From contig JACRUB010000118.1 in the NCBI GenBank assembly GCA_014305015.1, positions 1 through 15,256 of the forward strand: a stretch of 15,256 bases of DNA, given 5' to 3'. The notes beneath the pieces are model-generated. The model saw only the letters and a program-made list of their open reading frames with translations. It made no database searches and was not told where the DNA came from. Shown here piece by piece: positions 1-7,680 of this stretch (within the stretch, counting starts at the first letter, position 1; each line of letters starts with the position of its first letter). This DNA comes from Vulcanimicrobiota bacterium. Lineage in GTDB: Bacteria > Vulcanimicrobiota > Vulcanimicrobiia > Vulcanimicrobiales > Vulcanimicrobiaceae. Both the position numbers and the translations under genes were made by a program.

Positions 1-731
1 CGGGCGGAAAGACTTTTGCGGCGGAAAAATCTCTCGAAAGTATTTTCCGCAATGATCCGGGCCTATTGCAGGCACGGCTTGCGCGAGCGGGATGGCACGA
101 TGTTACGCCGCAGCGGCTGGCAATGAAATCCCTTGTCTATGGCCTCTGTACGCTCGGTGCCTCGCTCGGGTTCCTGTTCTTTATGCAGCGTTTGCAACTG
201 CTCTTCATCGACTTCTGCTTGCTCTTCGCGTTGCTTGCCGCGTATTCACCATTCTCAAGCATCGGCGCCGCGATTAAAAAGCGGCAAATTGAAATCGCCC
301 GGTCGTTGCCCGACCTCTTGGATATGCTGGCGAGCACCGTTCAAGCCGGCCTGGCCCTCAATGCGGCGTTCGCTTATGCAGCACCGTCGACACCGGGACC
401 GCTCGGCGAGGAACTTCGCGCCGTTCTCTCCGAGATGCGCGTGGGACGAAGTCGGGCAGAAGCACTCAAGGCGATGGCGGAGCGCGTGGATCAAGATGAT
501 CTCAAGACAACCGTACGCGCAATTATTCAAGCCGACCGCCTGGGCTCCAACCTTTCAAGTTTGCTTGAAAACCTCTCGGTGGAAGCCCGGCAAAAACGAT
601 TGTTCCGTGCAGAAGAGCAAGCCGCGCAGCTTGCGGTTAAAATGGTTATCCCGATGGCATTCTTCATGCTGCCCGCGTTATTCGTGGTCATCTTTGGTGC
701 GGTCGCCGCCAGTTACTTTGCGCCAAAATGA
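1..731 (+). CDS. tadC: TadC-like type II secretion F-domain protein (5' partial)
   Basis: This is an inner-membrane platform protein of a Tad/Flp-type pilus, the class that couples the secretion ATPase to pilin assembly. The reading frame is open from base 3 with no stop, so the gene begins upstream of the window; the TTG at 66 is internal, not a start. About 242 residues are visible. Two hydrophobic stretches lie in the first third. A T2SSF domain follows, beginning LPDLLDMLASTVQAGL, with the typical G-x-x-R-x-E-A-L helix and a G-x-x-L-x-x-x-L segment. The C-terminus is a long hydrophobic segment around VKMVIPMAFFMLPALFVV, as in TadC. The next gene, a prepilin peptidase, overlaps it by 4 nt (ATGA), which supports an operon. 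TadB is the main alternative; the C-terminal pattern and the position fit TadC better. Confidence 0.85.
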   Translation, partial: GGKTFAAEKSLESIFRNDPGLLQARLARAGWHDVTPQRLAMKSLVYGLCTLGASLGFLFFMQRLQLLFIDFCLLFALLAAYSPFSSIGAAIKKRQIEIARSLPDLLDMLASTVQAGLALNAAFAYAAPSTPGPLGEELRAVLSEMRVGRSRAEALKAMAERVDQDDLKTTVRAIIQADRLGSNLSSLLENLSVEARQKRLFRAEEQAAQLAVKMVIPMAFFMLPALFVVIFGAVAASYFAPK

Positions 732-1342
732 ACATTGGAAGCATCGTTGCCGCGGCTGGTCTGTGCGCGTGTCTTGCATATCTCGGAGTTTTGCTCGCCT
801 CGCACCTCTGCGACTCAATCGTACCCTTCGAAGATGGACCGACGCCGGCGACGACATCGGTGCCGCTCCTCATAGGGTGTGCGGCGCTGTTAGGCGGCTT
901 CATCGCGCTGCGAGGTGTCGATACGGCGCAACTTGGGTTACTGGCGCTCTTGTGCCTGTGCCTGTGCGCAATTTGGTACACCGACGTGCGATGCGGAATC
1001 GTTCCCGACGTCTTTACTATTGGGCCGCTGATCGCACTTCTCGGGGCGGCGGTCTACATGCACCACTGGCCCATGCTGATCTCGAGCCTCGTTGTCTTCA
1101 CACCGTTTGCCGCCGGCGCATTGCTCTCAAGGGGCCGCGGCATGGGATGGGGCGATGCAAAGCTTGTTGCTCTGGGGGCCGCCGTGCTCGGAATGGAAGC
1201 CGCGCTGCTGTCCTTCGGCGTCGCATGTGCCGCTGCAGTACTTATTGCATTCATGCGTGGGCGGCGCGCCGAGCCGATTGCGTTTGCGCCATATCTCATC
1301 GTCGCGATCGCTGCCTCTGCTGCAATCTCTGGAATCGCGTAG
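728..1342 (+). CDS. Prepilin peptidase, A24 aspartic family (TadV/CpaA-like)
   Basis: This is an integral-membrane aspartic protease that removes the short leader of pre-pilins before assembly. The 204-residue protein is almost wholly hydrophobic, with several membrane segments. The two catalytic aspartates of family A24 are visible: D86 in YTDVRCGIVPD (the D-x5-IP type motif) and D143 in GMGWGDAKL (the GxGD motif). The late F-A-P-Y-L segment also matches the family. There is no N-terminal cysteine-rich methylase domain, so it is the short single-function type found in Tad clusters. The ATG overlaps the preceding stop by 4 nt, and the DUF192 gene starts 2 nt after its own stop, so all three are probably co-transcribed. 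I am confident of the family but not of the exact subtype name. Confidence 0.88.
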   Translation: MNIGSIVAAAGLCACLAYLGVLLASHLCDSIVPFEDGPTPATTSVPLLIGCAALLGGFIALRGVDTAQLGLLALLCLCLCAIWYTDVRCGIVPDVFTIGPLIALLGAAVYMHHWPMLISSLVVFTPFAAGALLSRGRGMGWGDAKLVALGAAVLGMEAALLSFGVACAAAVLIAFMRGRRAEPIAFAPYLIVAIAASAAISGIA

Positions 1343-1344
1343 CC

Positions 1345-1689
1345 GTGGCAAGATTGTATAACGAAACGACAGAGAGGATGCTTTCTGACCGGCTTAAAGT
1401 CGCGCAGACGCCCTGGCAGCGCATTGTCGGCTTTCTCGACTCGAAAACGATTGAAGAAGATCAAGCAATCTGGTTCGATCGCTGCGCAAACGTACATACG
1501 CTCGGCATGCGGGCTCGGATTGACATCATTTTCTTGGATGCCGGACAGCGCGTCCTTGCCCTCGAGCGCAATGTTGCCGCAAACCGTGCCAACATCTCTC
1601 ACGCGCTCGCGTCCAGCGTACTCGAATTGGGGACTTCAACGATGGCGCGGATCAAAGTCGGCGATCTCTTGTCCTTCGACCGGGGGTAA
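1345..1689 (+). CDS. DUF192 family protein
   Basis: This is a 114-residue protein of the DUF192 family, a small beta-rich domain without an established general function. The family core is clear: an N-terminal R-L-x-N-x-T stretch, A-x-T-x-x-x-R-I-V-G-F-L near residues 20-31, VHTLGMRARIDIIFLD at about 50-65, a V-L-E-L strand, and a final I-K-V-G-D-x-L. I chose the GTG at 1345, 2 nt after the peptidase stop, because it keeps the complete family N-terminus. An ATG at 1378 would remove it and has no properly spaced ribosome-binding site. There is no signal peptide from this start. DUF192 genes occur beside Tad genes in several phyla, which fits an accessory role, but that role is inferred. A hairpin about 50 nt downstream ends the unit. 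Confidence 0.82.
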   Translation: MARLYNETTERMLSDRLKVAQTPWQRIVGFLDSKTIEEDQAIWFDRCANVHTLGMRARIDIIFLDAGQRVLALERNVAANRANISHALASSVLELGTSTMARIKVGDLLSFDRG

Positions 1690-1739
1690 CGTCCTGCATA
1701 CGACCCCCCGATGTTACCGTCTCCGCCTACCATACATAC

Positions 1740-1771
1740 AAAGGGCCCCGCGTCACGTCCGGGGCCCTTTT
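1740..1771 (+). terminator. Strong hairpin terminator after the pilus operon
   Basis: An 11-bp perfect inverted repeat, AAAGGGCCCCG (1740-1750) and CGGGGCCCTTT (1760-1770), encloses a 9-nt loop and ends in TTTT. This is a good intrinsic terminator for the upstream plus-strand operon. The A-rich left arm gives a short U-run in the other direction as well, so it could also stop minus-strand transcripts. Confidence 0.8.
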
Positions 1772-1805
1772 CCAAGAAAGCTATGTCGGCCTTAGGAGAT
1801 ACGAT

Positions 1806-2168
1806 ATGCACCACCCAGTCCCGCCTCACGACGTCGCCGTGCTTGATGAATTCTTTGAGCGCGATGTTCCGAGCATGTTGCGGTTTTCGCGCGATGCATG
1901 GCTGCCTGAACTCCAGACGTCCTTTCTCAAACTCGCAAGCGCAATTCGATCCGAAGACATAGACCAAGTCCGATTTTTCACACACCGCATCCGCGGATGC
2001 GCCGCGATGGGTGGGGCGCACGAGATCGTTGCAAATATGAATGAGGTAAACGGACTTGCAGGCGACGGCCGGTGGACAACGGTGCGCAGCCGGTTTCGGG
2101 ACGCGAACTATCTTCTGCGCACTATTGCTAACTGGGTTACCAACGAATACAACAACCTCGCCTCCTAG
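1806..2168 (+). CDS. Histidine phosphotransfer (HPt) domain protein
   Basis: This is a 120-residue single-domain HPt protein that would carry phosphoryl groups between a hybrid kinase's receiver and a final response regulator in a cytoplasmic phosphorelay. The diagnostic motif is HRIRGCAAMGGAHEI, with the phospho-accepting histidine at H60, corresponding to the family's H-x-L-K-G-x-x-x-x-x-G. The rest is predicted to be helical, as expected for a four-helix bundle. The start is secure: AGGAG at 1794-1798 lies 7 nt before ATG 1806. No kinase or response regulator is in the window, so its partners are unknown. Its stop is 1 bp from the stop of the convergent GGDEF gene. Only about 22 nt separate the upstream terminator from its ribosome-binding site, leaving little room for an independent promoter. 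Confidence 0.82.
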   Translation: MHHPVPPHDVAVLDEFFERDVPSMLRFSRDAWLPELQTSFLKLASAIRSEDIDQVRFFTHRIRGCAAMGGAHEIVANMNEVNGLAGDGRWTTVRSRFRDANYLLRTIANWVTNEYNNLAS

Positions 2169-2177
2169 GCTAGGTTG
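2153..2177. other. Hairpin spanning both convergent stop codons
   Basis: CAACCT (2153-2158) pairs with AGGTTG (2172-2177), and inside it CCT (2161-2163) pairs with AGG (2167-2169). One G-C pair and one C/T mismatch lie between these arms. The stem is about 10 bp with a 3-nt loop. The stop codons of the HPt gene (2166-2168) and the GGDEF gene (2170-2172, minus) both fall inside it. There is no U-run on either side, so it is at best a weak bidirectional terminator or an RNA-end stabiliser. Confidence 0.4.
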
Positions 2178-3312
2178 CCTCGGTGGCCGCCGGCGCCTCC
2201 TCGGGCGCGTCGGCCCGTGAGAAGAAGCGGTACTGATTCTTGCCGGCCTGCTTCGCCTGATACAATGCCTCGTCCGCGGCGAAAAGCAAGCTCTGTCCGT
2301 CGGTGCCGTCGTAGGGAAACATTGCCGCCCCGATCGAGCACTTGATGCCCGCTTTGCGCAACGATGCGATAATGCGCTCGATCCCGTGTTCCGCTGCGAT
2401 CTTATCCGTTTGCGTCATGACGACGATGAATTCATCACCCGCGTACCGGCCGACAATGTCGCCTTTACGCGCAGATCGTCTCAAACAGTCCGCAAATTTT
2501 CTGAGCGCCGCATCCCCGGCGGAATGCCCCCCGGTATCGTTGATCGATTTAAAATCGTCTAAATCCAAGATCACATAGCAGAACGGCGAATCATAACGCT
2601 CCGCAGTATGGAGTTCGCGCTCGAGCATCTCGTTGAGCGCCCGCCGGTTCGCGATTCCGGTAAGGTGGTCGGTGAGTGCGAGACGTTGCGTCTCTTCAAG
2701 GAGGCGTCGAGTCTCTTCGTACAGTCTGGCATTTTCTACCGCAATCGCGGCTTGCGACGCGAAATCCAAAAGCATGCGGACTTGGTTTTCGGTGATCGGT
2801 TCGACCGGCGGTTGATCGACGTAGAGCAGACCGCGAATGACATCGCGCGCAAGCAGCGGCGCGATGCAGTAAGAACCGTTTGTGTCGTGCAACGGCTTAG
2901 CTTCGCCCTCGTCACCCATCCCGATGACAACCTGCTCGCTTCCGTTGGCGACCGCTTTAAGCGAACTGCCGTCAATGAATTCTTTGGGATCGGTCGCGGG
3001 GGTGATGTTGCCGTCAATGTCGCCTTCAAGGCGGCGCGCCAGGTCGCCGCCCTCGAGCACGTCAAACAAAATGACGCGCTTGAATTTGAGTGCTTCGCAG
3101 ACGCCGCGCAAGACCATCGAAAGGATATCGTTAATATCAAGGGTCGAGTTAATGGTTGAGAAAACTTGTTGGAGCACGAAAAGCTCGGCGTTCTGTTGCG
3201 CGTACTCATCTTTCTCGGCTTCAAGCGAGATGATTTGGGCGCGCAGACGCTCGAGTTCTTCTAGGAGCTCAGTGTGGTCAGACGGCGCTCCTATCTGGCT
3301 TGGGTCAACCAT
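2170..3312 (-). CDS. Diguanylate cyclase with coiled coil, GAF and GGDEF domains
   Basis: The predicted activity is synthesis of cyclic di-GMP from two GTP in the cytosol. Numbering from the chosen ATG (380 aa), there is a short coiled coil at about 12-45, a GAF sensor domain at about 46-194, a linker helix, and a GGDEF domain from about 210 to 365. The active-site loop reads AGDEF (291-295), a variant known in functional cyclases. The inhibitory I-site RxxD is present as RKGD (282-285), exactly five residues upstream, so product feedback is likely. The tail is acidic and Ala/Pro-rich. There is no membrane segment. An upstream TTG (3349-3351) would add 13 residues but has no ribosome-binding site. 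An AAGGAGG precedes the ATG, at an unusually long 15-nt spacing. The GAF ligand is unknown. Confidence 0.9.
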   Translation of the reverse strand: MVDPSQIGAPSDHTELLEELERLRAQIISLEAEKDEYAQQNAELFVLQQVFSTINSTLDINDILSMVLRGVCEALKFKRVILFDVLEGGDLARRLEGDIDGNITPATDPKEFIDGSSLKAVANGSEQVVIGMGDEGEAKPLHDTNGSYCIAPLLARDVIRGLLYVDQPPVEPITENQVRMLLDFASQAAIAVENARLYEETRRLLEETQRLALTDHLTGIANRRALNEMLERELHTAERYDSPFCYVILDLDDFKSINDTGGHSAGDAALRKFADCLRRSARKGDIVGRYAGDEFIVVMTQTDKIAAEHGIERIIASLRKAGIKCSIGAAMFPYDGTDGQSLLFAADEALYQAKQAGKNQYRFFSRADAPEEAPAATEAT

Positions 3313-3381
3313 CGGGGGTGCGGACGTCCTCCTTGGGTGCCCCCAGGGCAATAGAAAATGAACAGGTCCGAGCCTGCTTCT

Positions 3382-3410
3382 TACTGTAACGTCTTAAGTC
3401 CGCGTATACT
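3382..3410 (+). promoter_or_regulatory. Possible dnaE promoter
   Basis: TATACT at 3405-3410 matches five of six -10 positions and lies 17 nt after a poor -35 candidate, TACTGT (3382-3387). It would start transcription near 3417, upstream of the dnaE GTG. The weak -35 makes this tentative. The region is the 130-bp divergent gap between the GGDEF and dnaE genes. Confidence 0.3.
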
Positions 3411-3442
3411 TTAGCTTTATCAGAGGGGTCCGTCCAGGTCCG

Positions 3443-6400
3443 GTGAGTTCGTTTGTCCATCTCCACGTTCACAGCGAGTATTCGCTGCTTGATGGGGCCT
3501 GCCGGGTGGATCACCTGTGCCGCCGGTCAGCCGAGGACGGCTCTCCCGGCGTTGCCCTCACCGACCATGGCGTCATGTTCGGCGCGATGGAGTTCTACTA
3601 CGCGGCCAAGGAGCATAAGCTCACGCCGATCATTGGCTGCGAGGCGTATATTGCTCCCCGTGGGCGCTTGGACCGCACGGTACGCGACGAAGCTCACGTT
3701 ACGCTGCTTGCCGCAGATCTGATCGGCTATCGCAATCTTGTAACCTTAATTTCAAAAGGTTTTCTCGAAGGCTATTATTACAAGCCGCGCATTGACCTGG
3801 ATCTGCTCGCAAAGCACAACGACGGACTCATCGTGCTCTCCGGCTGCATGTCCGGCCTCGTGGCCGCGCCACTGCTTAAGAACGACTACGCAACCGCAAA
3901 GAAGAACGCTCAGACCTACATCGATATTTTCGGCGACCGGTTCTACATGGAGATCATGCGCCATGGGATGCCGGAAGAAGAAGTCATCAATAGCGGTCTG
4001 ATCAAGGTAGCACGAGAGCTCAATGTGCCGATCGTCGCGACCAACGACTCGCACTACTTGAATCGCACCGATGCGCCGGCACACGACGTGCTGCTCTGCA
4101 TTGGAACGGGTAAAACCGTTTCCGATACCAGCCGGATGAAATTTTACTCCGATGAGTTCTATGTCAAATCCAACGAAGAGATGCGCGAACTCTTCGCCGA
4201 TTTGCCGGAAGCGTGCGATAACACCGTCGCAATCGAAAACCGCATCGACATGCGGTTGCCTGAGAAGATTTTCCACCTGCCGGCGTTTCCGGTTCCCGAG
4301 CGGGCGACGGAAATCACTGCGGAAGAATATCTGCTCGAAGTCTGCGAGACCGGTCTGCTTGAACGCTATGGCGAGCGCGCCGCAAACGATGCGGCGCTGC
4401 GCGAGCGTTTCGAGTACGAGCTCGGCGTGATCAACAAAATGGGCTTTGCGTCGTATTTCCTTATCGTTTGGGATTTCATCAAGTTTGCGCGCGACCGCGA
4501 CATTCCGGTGGGTCCCGGACGCGGGTCTGCCGTTGGATCGGTCGTGAGCTATTGCCTGAAGATCACCGACTTGGATCCGCTTAAGTTCAACTTGCTTTTC
4601 GAGCGCTTCTTGAATCCGGAACGTATCTCGATGCCCGATATCGATACCGACTTCTGCGTGGAGCGGCGCGACGAAGTCATTACCTACGTCACCGAAAAAT
4701 ACGGCACGGAACGGGTGGCGCAGATCGTTACCTTCGGAACGATGGCCGCTCGCGCCGCCGTGCGTGACGCAGGCCGTGCACTCGGTGTCCCATTGCCGGA
4801 CGTCGACCGAGTCGCAAAGCTCATTCCCTCAGGGCCGGGCGGGCTCTCCATTGGGAACGCGGTTGCGCAGATTACGGATCTCAAAACGCTGTACGCGGGC
4901 TCACCCGAAATTCGCAAGTTGCTGGATACTGCAAAGGCTATTGAGGGCCTCGCGCGTCACGCATCGACGCATGCTGCAGGTGTCGTGATTTCAGCGGGCC
5001 CACTGGTTGACTATGCGCCGCTTATCAAACTTGGGGAAGGAGAAATCAACACCCAATACTCCATGGACTGGATCGAAAGAATCGGTCTGCTCAAGATGGA
5101 CTTCCTGGGGCTGCGCAATTTAACGGTAATGAAGAACGCCGTCGATGAAATCAGGCGGACGACGAAACCCGACTTTGACCTGGCAACGATTCCAGATGAC
5201 GACAAGCGCACGTTCGATATGCTCGGGCGTGGCGAAACAATGGGTGTCTTTCAGTTAGAGTCCGAAGGCATGAAACGCGTCGTCCAAGACCTGCGACCTT
5301 CAAATTTCGAAGACATTATCGCACTTGTTGCGCTCTATCGACCCGGTCCGATGGAGTGGATCCCTCAGTTCATCAGCAATAAGCACGGACGTACAAATGT
5401 GTCTTATTTGCATCCAGTGCTTGAGCCTATATTGGCTCAAACATACGGCCAGGCGGTCTATCAAGAGCAGGTGATGCAGATTGCGCGTGATGTCGCCGAC
5501 TTTACGCTTGGGCAAGCGGACGAACTCCGCAAGGTCATGGGCAAAAAACTCAAGGACCAGATTCCGATTTATCGGGAGAAGTTTGTCAAAGGCGCAGTGG
5601 CTAAACATAGTATGACGGAAAAGTTGGCGGGCGACATCTTCGCGTTCGTAGAGCCTTTTGCCGGGTATGGTTTCAACAAATCGCACGCCGCCGCGTATGG
5701 TTGGATCGCCTATCAAACCGCCTTCCTAAAGGCGAACCATCCGCTGCCATATTTCGCTGCGTTGCTCACCTCGATGAACAACAACACGGATAAGCTTGTC
5801 GAGTATCTGGATGAAACTCGCAAGCTGGGAATTTCGGTACTTCCGCCCGACATCAACGAATCGCTCGTGAATTTTGCGGTGGTCGACGGACAAATTCGAT
5901 TCGGACTTGCAGCCGTTAAAGGCATCGGCGAGGGTGCGGTCAGGGTGCTCTTGGAATCGCGCGACAAGGACGGGCCGTTCAAGGATCTCTTCGATATTCC
6001 CAAGCGCGCCGACACAAAAGTCGTCAACCGGCGTGTGCTGGAGGCGCTTATAAAGTGCGGTGCGCTCGATACGTTGCCCGGCAATCGTGCTGCGCTACTC
6101 GAGGCAATCGACGTTGCGCTGGAACTTGGTGCGCAAGCGTCGCGCGATGCACTTTTTGGACAGGCCTCGCTCTTCGGAGAAGAGACGCACGATTTCACGG
6201 GTCTCGTGCCGCGCCTCAAACTGATTCCGCCGCCAACCAATCTTGAGATGCTGAGTTGGGAGAAGGAGACGCTCGGGGTGTTTATCTCCGGTCATCCGCT
6301 CGCTGATGTTGCAGAAGCGCTCGCGCGCTCGGGTGCGATCTCCGTTAAGGACTTGCGGGGCCAGCCCGACGAGTCATTCGTGACGATCGCCGGGATGGTG

Positions 6401-6880
6401 ACGGCCGTGCGGCGCACGATTACAAAGACCCAGCAGCAAATTTTGATCGCGACGATTGAAGACATGAGCGGCAGCATCGAGGTCGTTGCGTTCGCTAAAA
6501 TCTATCCGCAAGTCCAGGCGCATTTCGTGCAAGATCAGATCGTGATCGTCAAAGGCCGCGTACGCTCGCGTGAACGGTTCGGCGGCAAGCCGGGGGAGGA
6601 TGCACCACTGGAACTCTCGCTGCAGGTCAATGACGTTTCGCCCTTTGTCCGCCCAGCGCAGAACCGCGAGCCCGCAGGCTGGCACGTGACGGCGGAAAAG
6701 CGCGATCAAATCGACCGACTTGCACACTTGATGGAAGAGTGGCCCGGCACCGTTCCGGTCGTTTTGCATGTCGGCGAAGCCGCGCAGCGCATGGTGCGCG
6801 ATGTTTCATCGAGTCACCACGTCAAGTCGCAGCTCGAACGGATCTTCGGCCGTGAGCACGTTCGCGAGGCCGCTCCGTGA
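3443..6880 (+). CDS. dnaE: DNA polymerase III alpha subunit
   Basis: This is the replicative DNA polymerase catalytic subunit (family C), 1145 residues, near the usual DnaE1 length. The N-terminal PHP domain (about 5-210) retains a full set of metal ligands: H8, H10, D17, H42, E67, H85, C135, D202 and H204. The polymerase core has GRGSAVGSV, then PDIDTDF with D399 and D401, and a third catalytic aspartate, D553, in KMDFLGLRNL. A QASLFG motif at 907-912 matches the beta-clamp binding site, and an OB fold occupies about 975-1060. The GTG start gives the family-typical beginning S-F-V-H-L-H-V-H. An AGAGGGG at 3422-3428 is a distant ribosome-binding candidate. The next gene overlaps the stop by 4 nt (GTGA), so the HAD phosphatase is probably translationally coupled. 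Confidence 0.98.
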   Translation: MSSFVHLHVHSEYSLLDGACRVDHLCRRSAEDGSPGVALTDHGVMFGAMEFYYAAKEHKLTPIIGCEAYIAPRGRLDRTVRDEAHVTLLAADLIGYRNLVTLISKGFLEGYYYKPRIDLDLLAKHNDGLIVLSGCMSGLVAAPLLKNDYATAKKNAQTYIDIFGDRFYMEIMRHGMPEEEVINSGLIKVARELNVPIVATNDSHYLNRTDAPAHDVLLCIGTGKTVSDTSRMKFYSDEFYVKSNEEMRELFADLPEACDNTVAIENRIDMRLPEKIFHLPAFPVPERATEITAEEYLLEVCETGLLERYGERAANDAALRERFEYELGVINKMGFASYFLIVWDFIKFARDRDIPVGPGRGSAVGSVVSYCLKITDLDPLKFNLLFERFLNPERISMPDIDTDFCVERRDEVITYVTEKYGTERVAQIVTFGTMAARAAVRDAGRALGVPLPDVDRVAKLIPSGPGGLSIGNAVAQITDLKTLYAGSPEIRKLLDTAKAIEGLARHASTHAAGVVISAGPLVDYAPLIKLGEGEINTQYSMDWIERIGLLKMDFLGLRNLTVMKNAVDEIRRTTKPDFDLATIPDDDKRTFDMLGRGETMGVFQLESEGMKRVVQDLRPSNFEDIIALVALYRPGPMEWIPQFISNKHGRTNVSYLHPVLEPILAQTYGQAVYQEQVMQIARDVADFTLGQADELRKVMGKKLKDQIPIYREKFVKGAVAKHSMTEKLAGDIFAFVEPFAGYGFNKSHAAAYGWIAYQTAFLKANHPLPYFAALLTSMNNNTDKLVEYLDETRKLGISVLPPDINESLVNFAVVDGQIRFGLAAVKGIGEGAVRVLLESRDKDGPFKDLFDIPKRADTKVVNRRVLEALIKCGALDTLPGNRAALLEAIDVALELGAQASRDALFGQASLFGEETHDFTGLVPRLKLIPPPTNLEMLSWEKETLGVFISGHPLADVAEALARSGAISVKDLRGQPDESFVTIAGMVTAVRRTITKTQQQILIATIEDMSGSIEVVAFAKIYPQVQAHFVQDQIVIVKGRVRSRERFGGKPGEDAPLELSLQVNDVSPFVRPAQNREPAGWHVTAEKRDQIDRLAHLMEEWPGTVPVVLHVGEAAQRMVRDVSSSHHVKSQLERIFGREHVREAAP

Positions 6881-7680
6881 GGAGCATTAAACTCCTCGCG
6901 CTCGATCTCGACGGCACCCTCATCGATAAAAAACTCCAAATTCAACCGCGCGTGAAAACTGCGATTGCAGCCGCGCGCGCCAAGGGCGTACGCGGGTGCA
7001 TCGTTACGGGCCGCATGTTCCGGGCGGCCGTTCCCTTCGCGCGCCAGCTTATGTTCGATGCACCGGTCATCTGCTACCAGGGAGCCGCGATCATCGATCC
7101 CGATAGCGACGAAGTGTTGCGCCATGACTGCCTCAAGAGCGAAACCGTTCGCGAATTGATTGCAAAATGTAAGGCGGACGGCAAACATCTGCAGCTCTTC
7201 GCGAACGATCAGTATTATGTTGAGCAAGAGAACGAGTTCTCGAACCTGTACGCGCAGCTCTCGCAAGCGCGGCCGATCGTAGTTGGTTCGCTCGCAGTAG
7301 AATTTGCGGGGTTGCCCGCCACGAAGGCAGTCGTTATTGACCGGCCCGAGGCGGTCACGGGCTACTTAAAAGAACTCGAGACTGCCTTCGCACGTAAAGC
7401 ATACGTCACGCGCAGCTATCCCGAATTTATCGAAGTGCTCAATCCAGCTATCAATAAGGGCGATGCGCTACGATTCGTCGCTGCACATCTTGGGATCGAA
7501 ATGGAAGCGGTGATGGCGGTGGGCGATTCTTGGAACGATGCGCCGCTTTTAGAAGCAGCAGGCCTCGGGGTCGCCATGGGCTCAGCCCCTTCCGAATTGC
7601 GCGCGGTCGCCGATGCGATGGTCGCCGACTACGACCATGACGGTGTGGCGGAAGCGGTCGAGAAGTTTATCTTGCAATGA
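6877..7680 (+). CDS. Cof-type HAD-superfamily phosphatase
   Basis: This is a 267-residue cytoplasmic haloacid dehalogenase-like phosphohydrolase of the Cof/IIB cap type, which acts on small phosphorylated metabolites such as sugar phosphates or nucleotides. All four HAD motifs are present: D10 and D12 in ALDLDGTL (nucleophile and acid/base), T44 in IVTGR, K194 in NPAINKGDAL, and GDSWNDAPLL with D217 and D221 for magnesium. The C-terminal G-V-A-M-G-S-A-P segment is also typical of Cof. It sits between dnaE and ftsQ with 4-nt overlaps on both sides (GTGA and ATGA), so expression is tied to replication and division genes. The substrate cannot be read from the sequence. Confidence 0.92.
   Translation: MRSIKLLALDLDGTLIDKKLQIQPRVKTAIAAARAKGVRGCIVTGRMFRAAVPFARQLMFDAPVICYQGAAIIDPDSDEVLRHDCLKSETVRELIAKCKADGKHLQLFANDQYYVEQENEFSNLYAQLSQARPIVVGSLAVEFAGLPATKAVVIDRPEAVTGYLKELETAFARKAYVTRSYPEFIEVLNPAINKGDALRFVAAHLGIEMEAVMAVGDSWNDAPLLEAAGLGVAMGSAPSELRAVADAMVADYDHDGVAEAVEKFILQ

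Noticed and set aside
66..68. TTG at 66 as the start of the TadC-like gene
   Set aside because: The frame stays open to base 3 with sensible residues, so the gene enters from the left edge and this codon is internal.
133..1689. A 518-codon open frame covering the prepilin peptidase and parts of its neighbours
   Set aside because: Only its last 114 codons (from 1345) look like a real protein, DUF192. The rest is Arg/Ser/Cys-rich shadow of the TadC and peptidase genes in another frame.
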